Origin: Actinomycetota bacterium | GTDB lineage: Bacteria > Actinomycetota > Acidimicrobiia > IMCC26256 > PALSA-555 | Assembly (NCBI GenBank): GCA_016870355.1 | Contig: VGBR01000011.1 | Span: 36,467 to 100,466, forward strand | Reading direction: 5' to 3' | DNA: 64,000 nucleotides | In this document: positions 1 to 7,092 of the stretch, in pieces | Position numbering within the stretch: the stretch's first letter is position 1 | Layout: the number at the start of each line of letters is the position of its first letter | Program-made: the position numbers and the translations under genes | The notes under the pieces: generated by a model | Database searches by the model: none | Seen by the model: the letters and a program-made list of their open reading frames with translations, nothing else | Told to the model about the DNA's origin: nothing

Positions 1-116
1 AGCTCACCGACGCATGGGTGTGGGACATGTACCGCCCGGCACGGTTCGTGGGCAACGTCCGCGTCCTCACGTTCAAGGACGTCAACATCGAGGAGCTCAC
101 AAGCCCCAACCCATGA
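1..116 (+). CDS. DUF2469 family protein, C-terminal fragment
   Basis: Only the last 37 codons lie in the window (frame from base 3, stop TGA at 114-116). The peptide contains DAWVWDMYRPARFV and VLTFKDVNIEEL, the signature end of the small DUF2469 proteins found between rnhB and yraN in actinobacteria (Rv2901c in M. tuberculosis). The family has no known function. Its stop overlaps the next start as ATGA, so it is probably translationally coupled to yraN. The assignment rests on a short but very characteristic tail. Confidence 0.85.
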   Translation, partial: LTDAWVWDMYRPARFVGNVRVLTFKDVNIEELTSPNP

Positions 117-475
117 CCTCTGACGCTCGTCGGAGGCTGGGCGCCTCGGGGGAGGACTTCGCTGCGGCGTGGTACCTCGAGCGCGGGTACGACCTGCTCG
201 ACCGCAACTGGCGCTGCAACGACGGCGAGCTCGACCTCGTGCTCGGGGCGCGGCGGCTCGTCGTGTTCTGCGAGGTGAAGACGCGCCGCAGCGCCGCGTT
301 CGGCGCGCCGTTCGAAGCGGTGACGTTCACCAAGCAGCGCAAGCTGCGAACGCTGGCGATGCGATGGTTGGACGCGCACCCTCGTCGTGGCATCAACCTC
401 CGCTTCGACGTCGCCTCCGTCTACGCCCCACGCGGCGAACAACCGACGATCGAAGTCATCGAAGCGGCTTTCTGA
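113..475 (+). CDS. yraN: YraN/UPF0102 family endonuclease-fold protein
   Basis: A 120-residue protein, the usual family length. The restriction-endonuclease-like core is visible: GEDFAAAWYLERGY near the N-terminus, then DGELDLV with the acidic metal-binding residues, then FCEVKTR. The family is predicted to be a nuclease, and its biological role is still unclear. I start it at ATG 113, which overlaps the upstream stop as ATGA; an in-frame ATG at 14 would add residues that overlap the DUF2469 gene. The same gene sits beside comM and dprA in other actinobacteria, and here those two lie 1.3 kb downstream on the other strand. Confidence 0.9.
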   Translation: MTSDARRRLGASGEDFAAAWYLERGYDLLDRNWRCNDGELDLVLGARRLVVFCEVKTRRSAAFGAPFEAVTFTKQRKLRTLAMRWLDAHPRRGINLRFDVASVYAPRGEQPTIEVIEAAF

Positions 476-680
476 CCCGAGCGTCGCGCTCCCAGCAGGA
501 GCGGTGCCAGTGGCGACGTTCGGACGGGTCGGCGCGCGGCACGACGACGACATGCCCTTCGCCGGGTCGGATCTCGTGATCGCAGCCGGGGCAGCGGTAC
601 GTCTTAGTCGCCTCGTACGGCTGCACGCGACGGACCTCGATCCCATCGTCCGCGTCGTCGGGAAACTCGTGCTCGGCCAC
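456..680 (-). CDS. Small zinc-ribbon-like conserved protein
   Basis: A 74-residue protein started at GTG 680. It carries CPGCDHEI, then HWHRSCW, a CxxC...HxxxC arrangement that looks like a single zinc site. Similar small proteins in actinobacterial genomes are often loosely labelled ATP/GTP-binding, which I see no motif for. It follows the membrane micro-protein at 691-801 on the same strand with a 10-base gap, so the two probably form a unit. Its 3' end overlaps the end of yraN by 20 bases in convergent orientation. The function is unknown. Confidence 0.7.
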   Translation of the reverse strand: MAEHEFPDDADDGIEVRRVQPYEATKTYRCPGCDHEIRPGEGHVVVVPRADPSERRHWHRSCWERDARVRKPLR

Positions 681-690
681 GACCGTGAGC

Positions 691-801
691 TCAGCCGAAG
701 AAGGCCCAGGCGAGCAACGCCGCAACCACGAGCACCGCGGCGGCGACGATGAGCACGTCACCCTGGTGCTTCACGCGCGTTCGGAACGGGTTGTAGCCCA
801 C
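691..801 (-). CDS. 36-residue single-pass membrane micro-protein
   Basis: A very short gene with a GTG start at 801. The product begins MGYNPFRTRVKHQ and then has one hydrophobic helix of about 20 residues ending AWAFFG at the stop. Proteins with this GYNPFR start plus one membrane segment recur in actinobacteria beside the small zinc-ribbon-like gene, which is also the case here. It would be a small inner-membrane protein with a short basic cytoplasmic end. Function unknown. It is easily missed because it is only 37 codons long. Confidence 0.65.
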   Translation of the reverse strand: MGYNPFRTRVKHQGDVLIVAAAVLVVAALLAWAFFG

Positions 802-836
802 GGCGGTACGGTACTTGCACAAGATGGAACGGAGGC

Positions 837-856
837 GTGGCCGGACGGCCGGGACG
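837..856 (+). repeat. 20-bp palindromic repeat, copy 1
   Basis: GTGGCCGGACGGCCGGGACG occurs here, 23 bases before the enoyl-CoA hydratase start, and again as an exact match on the minus strand at 25431-25450, just before the sulfite reductase start. The flanks are also alike: both copies are followed by a GGAGT-like and TCGACCA sequence. It can fold on itself through GGCCGGACGGCC. Confidence 0.7.
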
Positions 857-879
857 CCGGAGTGGAATCGACCATAGAG

Positions 880-1689
880 ATGTCCTACGAGACCTTGCTC
901 GTCGACCGTGACGATCACGGCGTGGTCACCGTCACGATGAACCGCCCCGAGAAGAAGAACGCGATGAGCCTCGAGATGAACATGGAGCTCACGCAGGTCT
1001 TCGACGAGGTGGCCGACTCGCGCACCGACCGCGTGCTCGTGCTGACCGGTGCGGGCGATGCCTTCACGTCGGGCGCCGACCTCACCCCGAGCAAGGACAG
1101 CAAAGACGCCGACGCCTTCGTGGCCGGCGGCGTGGGGGCCGCGCTGCACGGCATGCGTCGCCTCGGCCGACTCGTCGTTCGGCTGCATGATCTGCCGAAG
1201 CCGACGATCGCCGCGGTGAACGGTGTTGCCGTCGGCGCTGGGTGCAACCTCGCGCTCGGGTGTGACCTCATCATCGCGTCGGACCAAGCGCGCTTCTCGG
1301 AGATCTTCGCTCGCCGCGGCCTCTCACTCGACGGAGGCGGCTCGTGGCTGCTGCCGCGCCTGATCGGTCTGCACAAGGCGAAGGAGCTCGCGTTCCTCGC
1401 CGAGATCCTCTCGGCCGAGGACGCCGAGCGATTCGGGATCGTCAACCGCGTGGTGCCGGCCGGCGAGCTGGAGAAGGTCGTCACGGACCTGGCGCGTCGC
1501 ATCGCCGCGCAGCCCCCCATCCAGATCTCGATCAGCAAGAAGATGCTCAACCAGTCGATGTCGGTCTCGATGGCCGAGGCCGTCGAGTTCGAGGACGTCG
1601 CGCAGAGCCTCGCCTTCGGGTCGCAGGACACCAAAGAGGCAATGCGCGCCTTCGTCGAGAAGCGCGACCCGAAGTTCATCGGCGAGTAG
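880..1689 (+). CDS. Enoyl-CoA hydratase/isomerase family protein
   Basis: A 269-residue crotonase-fold protein, the normal length. It shows NRPEKKNAMS near residue 25, FTSGADL (oxyanion loop) and AAVNGVAVGAGCNLALGCDL. Members hydrate or isomerise trans-2-enoyl-CoA in fatty-acid beta-oxidation or related acyl-CoA catabolism. The usual GGG-E-LAL stretch reads GAGCNLAL and the second active-site region reads LSLDGGGSW, with Asp where many hydratases have Glu, so the exact substrate is open. I chose ATG 880 because it begins the conserved fold. A 20-bp repeat sits just upstream. Confidence 0.85.
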   Translation: MSYETLLVDRDDHGVVTVTMNRPEKKNAMSLEMNMELTQVFDEVADSRTDRVLVLTGAGDAFTSGADLTPSKDSKDADAFVAGGVGAALHGMRRLGRLVVRLHDLPKPTIAAVNGVAVGAGCNLALGCDLIIASDQARFSEIFARRGLSLDGGGSWLLPRLIGLHKAKELAFLAEILSAEDAERFGIVNRVVPAGELEKVVTDLARRIAAQPPIQISISKKMLNQSMSVSMAEAVEFEDVAQSLAFGSQDTKEAMRAFVEKRDPKFIGE

Positions 1690-1715
1690 TCATCGGCGAG
1701 GAGCTCGACCCCCGC

Positions 1716-1764
1716 GTTCTCGGCACGCTGAACAACAAGTAGAGAGGTTGAGCGTGCCGAGAAC
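1716..1764. terminator. Long hairpin between convergent genes, copy 1
   Basis: Arms 1716-1733 and 1747-1764 pair over 18 bp with one mismatch around a 13-base loop. It lies between the convergent enoyl-CoA hydratase and dprA genes, so it likely ends transcription in both directions. The core CGGCACGCTGAAC recurs in an almost identical hairpin at 30304-30350. Confidence 0.65.
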
Positions 1765-1770
1765 CCGTTC

Positions 1771-2886
1771 TTACCGGGGCCAGATTGCTCCTTGGTGACG
1801 GGTGATCCATCCGGTGCGTTCGAGCTCGAACAGCGCCACGGCGACGCGCTCTGGCGGGAGGTCGGCGCGGCTGGCGAGCTGATCGGGTGTCGCCACGTCG
1901 CCACCGAGAGCACGAAGCAGCGCGGCGCCCTCGCGGCCCGGGGCGGGGCGGGGTGGCGGCTTCAGCACGGGTGCGCTCCCATCTGACAACCCAAGCGCGA
2001 CGAGCAGATCGCTCCACTCGAGCAGCGGTTGGGCTCCGTCGGCGATCAGCTGGTTGGTGCCGGCTGCCGCGGGGTTGCGGCGAGAGCCGGGCACCGCGAG
2101 CACGGTGCGGCCGTACTCCAACGCGAACTGCGCGCTGATGCGAGCGCCACCCTTGAGGGTCGCCTCGACGACGATCAGGATCTCTGCGAGGGCGGCGATG
2201 ATCCGGTTGCGCACGGGGAAGCGCCAGCGCTCGGGTCGAGTGCCGTATGCAGCCTCGGTGATCACCACCCCGCGTTCTCGCACTCGTGCGTAGAGCGCGC
2301 GATGACGACGTGGGTACTCGATGTCGAGCCCGGTCGCGACGACGCCGACGGCCAGTCCGCCCGCGTCGAGCGCTCCTTCGTGCGCCGCGGCGTCGATGCC
2401 GATGGCCATCCCGCTGACCACGGTGACGCCGATCGCGCCGAGATACGCGCCGATCTCGTAGGCATCGGTGAGGCCGTGAGGTGTGGCCGCGCGAGTGCCG
2501 ACCACGGCGACGCGGCGCGCGTCGAGCGCACTCGCCATCGAGCCTTCGCCGAGGAGCACAGGAGCGCGGTCGGGGATCTCGTCACCGATCGGGTAGCCCG
2601 GGCTGCCCTCCACCCACACCTTGGTGTGCCGTCGGGCGAGACGAGCGGCCGTCGTGTCCGGGTCGGCGTGTGCTCTCCAGCTCGATGCGAGCTCGCGCGG
2701 AGACACCGCGTGGGGGGTGCCGCGTTCAGCCGTCAGTGGCGCCTCTGCCGCGCGGCCAGCTTGCACGGCGGCCAGCGCAACTCGCGGTCCACCGAAGTGG
2801 TCGAACAGCATCTGCAACCGCACGGGTGTCATCTTGGGTAGCGAGACCAGCGTCGCCGCGGCGATCGCTTCGTTCGAGGCGCTCAC
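1771..2886 (-). CDS. dprA: DNA-processing protein DprA
   Basis: A 371-residue DprA/Smf protein, which binds incoming single-stranded DNA and loads RecA during transformation. The Rossmann-like core is clear: VAVVGTRAATPHG, VSGMAIGIDAAAHEGAL, ATGLDIEYPRRH, then ISAQFALEYGRTVLAVPGS. A C-terminal winged-helix segment (ATPDQLASRADLPPERV) completes the usual layout. The GTG start at 2886 overlaps the comM stop as GTGA, which decides the start and indicates coupling. The comM-dprA order is typical of actinobacteria. Its role in species without known competence is uncertain. Confidence 0.93.
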   Translation of the reverse strand: MSASNEAIAAATLVSLPKMTPVRLQMLFDHFGGPRVALAAVQAGRAAEAPLTAERGTPHAVSPRELASSWRAHADPDTTAARLARRHTKVWVEGSPGYPIGDEIPDRAPVLLGEGSMASALDARRVAVVGTRAATPHGLTDAYEIGAYLGAIGVTVVSGMAIGIDAAAHEGALDAGGLAVGVVATGLDIEYPRRHRALYARVRERGVVITEAAYGTRPERWRFPVRNRIIAALAEILIVVEATLKGGARISAQFALEYGRTVLAVPGSRRNPAAAGTNQLIADGAQPLLEWSDLLVALGLSDGSAPVLKPPPRPAPGREGAALLRALGGDVATPDQLASRADLPPERVAVALFELERTGWITRHQGAIWPR

Positions 2887-4382
2887 GGCACGTCTTCGCG
2901 CAGCAGTGCAGCCCACATGATGTGAGCTTCCAACACGTCGGCCACGTCATCGAGGTCTGCGATCGTTCGGGCGACGCGTCGGACTCGTGCCGCGCCGCGT
3001 CCGGTCATGACCCGGAGCTCCGACTGTGCACGCCAGGCCGCGGCCGCGTCGCCCGACAGTGGGATCAGCCGCTCGAGCGCGCCGGCGGGGATGTGTCCGT
3101 TGTGCCGCCAGGGCGTGCCGGCGAGCCGAGCGGCCTGGCGCGCGACCGCGTTGATCACGCGGCCGCGCACGGACTCAGACGTCTCGCCGGCCTGATCGTT
3201 GGCTTCGGGCGGGCGGACGGCAAGGCGAAGGTCGAACCGGTCGAGCAATGGTGCCGAGAGCCGGCGGCGATAGCGCGCCCGTTGGAACTCCGTGCACGAG
3301 CAGCCGGGCGGACCGAGCCCGCATGGGCATGGGTTGGTGCAGGCCACGAGCAGGAAGTCGGCTGGGAAGGTGAGCGTTCCCTGCTGACGGGAGATGCGCA
3401 CGACCCGTTCCTCGAGCGGCTGACGCAACGCGTCGAGCGCCGATGGCGGGAACTCACCGAGCTCGTCGAGGAACAAGATGCCGCGGTGCGCCATCGTCAC
3501 CTCACCAGGTCGAGCGCGCGCCGCGCCGCCACCCACGAGTGCCGCGACGGATGCCGTGTGGTGCGGGGCGCGCACCGGGACTGCGCGCATCAATCCGGCT
3601 GGCGCGCAGCCGGCGACGGAGTGAATCCGCGTCGTCTCGAACGCTTCGTCGTCGCGCAGCCTCGGCATGATCGTGGCCAGTCGCCGAGCGAGCATCGTCT
3701 TTCCGGCCCCCGGCGGACCCGAGAGCAACAAGTGGTGATGTCCCCCAGCCGCTACTTCGAGCGCGCGTCGCGCCCAGGTGAGCCCACGCACGTCGGCCAG
3801 ATCGAGGGGATCCGCCTCATCATCGGCGAGATCGACGGGTGCCAGCGGTGGTGGTGGGTCCGGCCACGGCGCCTCGCCCTTGAGGCACGCGCGCAGCTCA
3901 CCGAGCGTGCGCGCGACGCGCACGTGCAGGTCGGCCGCGAGCATCGCCTCGGAGGCACCGACCTCCGGGACGATCACCGTGGTGATGCCCGCGCGCCGCA
4001 GCGCGTCGACGAACGCGAGCGTGCCGGGCACGGCGCGCACGGAGCCGTCGAGTCCGAGCTCGCCGACGACGCCGACTCCGTCGAGTACTCCCGCGGGGAG
4101 CTGGCCCTCGCCGAGGAGCAGGCCGAGCGCGACGGCGAGCTCGAACCCGGCGCCGGTCTTGCGCACTCCGCCAGGGGCCAGGTTGACGGTGATCCGCTGC
4201 TGTGGCCACGGCAGCTCTGACGACAGCAATGCGGCGCGCACTCGCTCTCGTGATTCGCGGACCGCGGTGTCGGGCAGCCCGACGACGTGGTACGCGGGCA
4301 GCCCCGGCGACACATGGACCTCGACGGTGACGACCTGCCCTTCGACTCCGAGCAGGGTGGCGCTGACGACCGACGCGAGCAC
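2883..4382 (-). CDS. comM: YifB/ComM family Mg-chelatase-like AAA+ ATPase
   Basis: A 499-residue AAA+ protein. The N-terminal Lon-S5-like domain (VSATLLGVEGQVV, GLPDTAVRESRERV) is followed by Walker A GPPGAGKT, Walker B ILFLDELGEF, and a C-terminal cysteine cluster CTNPCPCG...CSC. ComM acts as a branch-migrating helicase in natural transformation in Gram-negative species; YifB homologues elsewhere are less well understood. The GTG start at 4382 has a good GGAGG ribosome site 7 bases upstream and gives the standard family length. It precedes dprA with a GTGA overlap. Confidence 0.93.
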   Translation of the reverse strand: MLASVVSATLLGVEGQVVTVEVHVSPGLPAYHVVGLPDTAVRESRERVRAALLSSELPWPQQRITVNLAPGGVRKTGAGFELAVALGLLLGEGQLPAGVLDGVGVVGELGLDGSVRAVPGTLAFVDALRRAGITTVIVPEVGASEAMLAADLHVRVARTLGELRACLKGEAPWPDPPPPLAPVDLADDEADPLDLADVRGLTWARRALEVAAGGHHHLLLSGPPGAGKTMLARRLATIMPRLRDDEAFETTRIHSVAGCAPAGLMRAVPVRAPHHTASVAALVGGGAARARPGEVTMAHRGILFLDELGEFPPSALDALRQPLEERVVRISRQQGTLTFPADFLLVACTNPCPCGLGPPGCSCTEFQRARYRRRLSAPLLDRFDLRLAVRPPEANDQAGETSESVRGRVINAVARQAARLAGTPWRHNGHIPAGALERLIPLSGDAAAAWRAQSELRVMTGRGAARVRRVARTIADLDDVADVLEAHIMWAALLREDVP

Positions 4383-4512
4383 GCTTCGACCTCCGAGCAG
4401 GCCCCGATCCGCACGCACGGGGCAGGAACGGCTGGTCGAGTGGCCGCGACCGCAACGGCTTGAGCACCGTACGGCAGGGGTGTGACATCGAGCGTGAGCG
4501 TTCCAGACTTGT

Positions 4513-4953
4513 CTATTCCAACGGGACTTCCGTCCACGGGATGTGCTCGGCGTCGAAGACTGCCGGAAGCACTCCACGACTCGCGGCTGGAGAGAGCCAC
4601 ACGGCAGCGTCCAACAGCAACGCGGCAGCTGTCGCCTCCCGGTTCATGAGTCTCAAGTGTGGATGGCGTTGCGCTACATCGACCATCACGGGCACGAGTG
4701 GGCGTGGCTCCGGGAGCACGACGTGCGCGGGCAGCCGGAGCATGGACTGGATAGCGCCCTCTTGAAGCGCCCTCGGGAACGCGCGGAACGGCCCGGAGAG
4801 CTTTCCTCCCGTGCCAGCGACCGCGGCGCGGCATGCACGGAAGTGCCACCACACCGTCGTGTTCAGTGTCGCACCACTCGGGAAATCAACTTCGATGTTG
4901 AGGACGTGCGCGACGAGCAACCGATCGTCGATGAGAATGCTATTGGTCGGCAA
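4513..4953 (-). CDS. Putative toxin partner of the AbrB-like antitoxin
   Basis: A 146-residue protein whose start overlaps the end of the AbrB-like gene by 14 bases, the usual arrangement of an antitoxin followed by its toxin. The N-terminus SILIDDRLLVAHVLN loosely resembles the beta1/helix1 start of PIN-domain RNases, and the C-terminus NREATAAALLLDAAVWLSP could be the matching helix, but the usual full set of PIN acidic residues is not obvious. I therefore call it a candidate toxin from its position only. It lies between comM and xerC, which are close neighbours in other actinobacteria. Confidence 0.55.
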   Translation of the reverse strand: MPTNSILIDDRLLVAHVLNIEVDFPSGATLNTTVWWHFRACRAAVAGTGGKLSGPFRAFPRALQEGAIQSMLRLPAHVVLPEPRPLVPVMVDVAQRHPHLRLMNREATAAALLLDAAVWLSPAASRGVLPAVFDAEHIPWTEVPLE

Positions 4954-5191
4954 GATCGGGATCGTCGAGCGCAGCGACCGCGTCGTCGTAGCCCCCCTCG
5001 GTCAAGAGCAGGCGGCGAAGCTCCGCGACCGCAGCGTCCAGTCCTCCCGGGACGATCAACACGGCATCGCCGAGGTCGATGAACCCGAGCACGCCGCCAT
5101 CTTCGATGCCCCAGCGATGACGGAGTGCGGCGGGCAACGTGGTTTGGCCACGGTGGGACACCCGGCCGGTCGACGTGTGGGTTGCAGCCAT
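4940..5191 (-). CDS. AbrB/MazE-type (SpoVT-AbrB) antitoxin-like regulator
   Basis: An 83-residue protein with a swapped-hairpin AbrB domain (GRVSHRGQTTLPAALRHRWG then GDAVLIVPGG) and a C-terminal acidic helix that would bind the toxin. It is followed by the overlapping putative toxin gene. I start it at ATG 5191: the TACAAT promoter box at 5199-5204 lies 7 bases upstream, which fits leaderless transcription, while the alternative ATG at 5200 would fall inside the box. It is expected to bind and repress its own promoter. Confidence 0.75.
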   Translation of the reverse strand: MAATHTSTGRVSHRGQTTLPAALRHRWGIEDGGVLGFIDLGDAVLIVPGGLDAAVAELRRLLLTEGGYDDAVAALDDPDLADQ

Positions 5192-5198
5192 GGTGTGC

Positions 5199-5204
5199 AT
5201 TGTA
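5199..5204 (-). promoter_or_regulatory. -10 box TACAAT, leaderless AbrB-like gene
   Basis: The minus-strand TACAAT ends 7 bases before ATG 5191. The surrounding AT-rich stretch (5199-5220) stands out in this GC-rich sequence. No convincing -35 box is visible. Confidence 0.55.
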
Positions 5205-5295
5205 TTTCTTTATCTTTACAAGGCAGCGGCGCACCACTGAAAGGGAGTGACCCACGAGCCTCGTGTGGGTGATGGGGAACCCCAGCGCAGGTGGC

Positions 5296-5301
5296 TACCG
5301 T
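5296..5301 (+). promoter_or_regulatory. -10 box TACCGT before xerC
   Basis: TACCGT ends 8 bases before the xerC ATG at 5310, with no Shine-Dalgarno between them, consistent with a leaderless transcript. Confidence 0.5.
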
Positions 5302-5309
5302 TTGTGGCC

Positions 5310-6215
5310 ATGCCCTGGGAAGTCGATGGGTATCTGGCCACGCTGAGCGGCCGGAGCCACCACACCCGCCGTGCCTATGAGCACGATGTCCGGGAGTTCG
5401 TGGCCTGGGCCGAACGGGGCGGCTGTGTTGAGCCGAGGTCTGCTGACCGCCGGTCGCTGCGGCGATACCTCGCGTACCTGGGCACTCGCGGGTTCGCTCG
5501 CCGCTCGGTGTCACGCAAGACCGCGGCCGTGCGGGCGTACCTCCGGTACCTCCACCGTCAGGGTGTGCTTTCGTCCGACCCTGGACGCGCGCTGCGTGCA
5601 CCGCGGGGCGACGCCCGGCTTCCTCGCGTCCCCAAGGCCGACGAGATCGGTGCGCTGCTCGACAACGCGAGCGCGCAGATCGGTCTCACCGATGCCGACC
5701 CCTTCGCAGCGGCGCTGGCTCGCCGCGATCTCGCCGTGCTCGAGCTCCTCTACGGCGCGGGCTTGCGCGTCAGTGAGTGCTGCGGCCTCTCCGTCGCGGA
5801 TGTTGACCTGAAGGTCGGCCTCGTGACGGTCATCGGCAAAGGTGGACGGATGCGACGCGTCCCGCTCGGTGAGCCGTCACGCGCCGCGATCCGCGACTGG
5901 CTGAAGCACGGCCGACCCGTGCTCGCAACCGAAGACTCGCCGCCGCGCGCGGTGTTCCTGTCGCGACGAGGCGGGCAGCTCGGTCCACGCGACGCGCACC
6001 GCATCGTGGCGGCACAGCCGACGGGTTCACGCGACGTGCTGCACCCGCACGCGCTTCGACACGCGTACGCGACCCATCTGCTCGAGGGTGGTGCAGACCT
6101 GCGCGCGGTTCAGGAGCTCCTTGGGCACGCCGACCTCGCGACCACGCAGATCTACACACATGTCACTCGCGACCGCGTCCGTGCGGTCTACGACGAAAGC
6201 CACCCTCGTGCCTGA
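5310..6215 (+). CDS. xerC: Tyrosine recombinase XerC
   Basis: A 301-residue tyrosine recombinase that resolves chromosome dimers at dif together with XerD. An N-terminal SAM-like DNA-binding domain (HTRRAYEHDVREFVAWAE) is followed by the catalytic domain with all expected residues: Arg in GAGLRVSE, Lys in GKGGRMRRVPL, HxxR in HALRHAYATHL, His in LGHADLATTQIY and the Tyr nucleophile in IYTHV. Length and location just before the rpsB region match the housekeeping actinobacterial xerC rather than a phage integrase. ATG 5310 sits 8 bases after a TACCGT box; it is the best start. Confidence 0.9.
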   Translation: MPWEVDGYLATLSGRSHHTRRAYEHDVREFVAWAERGGCVEPRSADRRSLRRYLAYLGTRGFARRSVSRKTAAVRAYLRYLHRQGVLSSDPGRALRAPRGDARLPRVPKADEIGALLDNASAQIGLTDADPFAAALARRDLAVLELLYGAGLRVSECCGLSVADVDLKVGLVTVIGKGGRMRRVPLGEPSRAAIRDWLKHGRPVLATEDSPPRAVFLSRRGGQLGPRDAHRIVAAQPTGSRDVLHPHALRHAYATHLLEGGADLRAVQELLGHADLATTQIYTHVTRDRVRAVYDESHPRA

Positions 6216-6984
6216 CGATCCGGAGCTCACCGCGCTCATCCAGGGTCTCTGGGAGGACTACAAGGGCGGCGGGACCACCGAGGCGCGCGAGCGCCTCATC
6301 ATCCACTACTCACCGCTCGTGAAGTTCGTGGCTGGTCGTGTCGCCGCGGGTCTGCCCCAGAACATCGAGCAGACCGACCTCGTCAGCTACGGGATCTTCG
6401 GGCTCATCGACGCTATCGACAAGTTCGAACCTGAGCGCGGCTTCAAGTTCGAGACCTACGCGATTGCGCGCATCAAGGGCGCGATCATCGATGAGCTGCG
6501 CTCCATCGACTGGGTGCCGCGTTCGGTGCGCGCAAAGGCCCGAGCCGTCGAGCGCGCCTACTCGAAGCTCGAGAACGAGCTCCGGCGCAACCCGCAGGAC
6601 GGGGAGGTGGCCAAGGAGCTCGGCATGACCGAAGACGAGCTCGGCGCGACCCTGTCGCAGATCTCCTTCACCGGCCTCGTCGCGCTCGATGACCTGATCG
6701 GGGCCGGCAACAGTGAACGGTCGGGATCCACCCTCGGCGAAACGCTCACCGACGGTGCCCACAATCCGGTCGAGGCGTTCGAAGTCGATGAGATGAAGCA
6801 CCTGCTCGCTGACCTGATCAACCGCATGCCCGACCGCGAGCGGCTGGTGCTCACCCTCTACTACTACGAGGCACTCACGCTCGCGGAGATCGGGCAAGTC
6901 CTGGGCGTCACCGAGAGCCGCGTCTGCCAGATCCACACCAAGGCGATCCTCCAACTGCGCGCTCGACTCGCCAATCCCGCGTAA
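6208..6984 (+). CDS. whiG: RNA polymerase sigma factor, WhiG/FliA family
   Basis: A sigma-28-type factor of 258 residues from GTG 6208, which overlaps xerC by 8 bases. Region 2 is plain (HYSPLVKFVAGRVAAGLP, DLVSYGIFGLIDAIDKFEPERG, FETYAIARIKGAIIDELR), followed by region 3 (VPRSVRAKARAVERAY) and region 4 (LPDRERLVLTLYYYE-like, LAEIGQVLGVTESRVCQIH). In Streptomyces WhiG commits aerial hyphae to sporulation; in motile actinobacteria the same family drives flagellar genes, and neither role can be inferred here. An upstream in-frame ATG at 6160 would overlap xerC by 56 bases and is the alternative start. Confidence 0.85.
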   Translation: MPDDPELTALIQGLWEDYKGGGTTEARERLIIHYSPLVKFVAGRVAAGLPQNIEQTDLVSYGIFGLIDAIDKFEPERGFKFETYAIARIKGAIIDELRSIDWVPRSVRAKARAVERAYSKLENELRRNPQDGEVAKELGMTEDELGATLSQISFTGLVALDDLIGAGNSERSGSTLGETLTDGAHNPVEAFEVDEMKHLLADLINRMPDRERLVLTLYYYEALTLAEIGQVLGVTESRVCQIHTKAILQLRARLANPA

Positions 6985-7033
6985 CCGCGCAGGAAAACCG
7001 GAGTCTGCTCTTCCCATCGACCGCGCGCGCCGC

Positions 7034-7039
7034 TACGGT
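7034..7039 (+). promoter_or_regulatory. Possible -10 box TACGGT before the M23-lipase gene
   Basis: TACGGT lies about 50 bases before the ATG at 7093. A start near 7046 would give a short leader that consists mainly of the hairpin at 7056-7092. Confidence 0.35.
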
Positions 7040-7055
7040 GCTGCGCACTTCCCTT

Positions 7056-7092
7056 CGGCTTCCCCGCCCGTGTCCAACCCCGGGGGAAGCCG
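7056..7092 (+). promoter_or_regulatory. Hairpin hiding the ribosome site of the M23-lipase gene
   Basis: Arms 7056-7065 (CGGCTTCCCC) and 7083-7092 (GGGGAAGCCG) are perfectly complementary over 10 bp. The right arm is the Shine-Dalgarno region and ends at the base before ATG 7093, so folding would mask the ribosome site. This could be translational control or simply a stable leader fold. Confidence 0.5.

Noticed and set aside
2481..4220. Open frame of 579 codons on the plus strand opposite comM and dprA
   Set aside because: Same antisense effect; it is rich in Arg and His and crosses two clear genes on the other strand.
5310..6215. Tyrosine recombinase as a sign of a prophage or integrative element
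   Set aside because: It is the housekeeping XerC by length, motifs and position before the rpsB cluster; no phage genes or attachment repeats are nearby.
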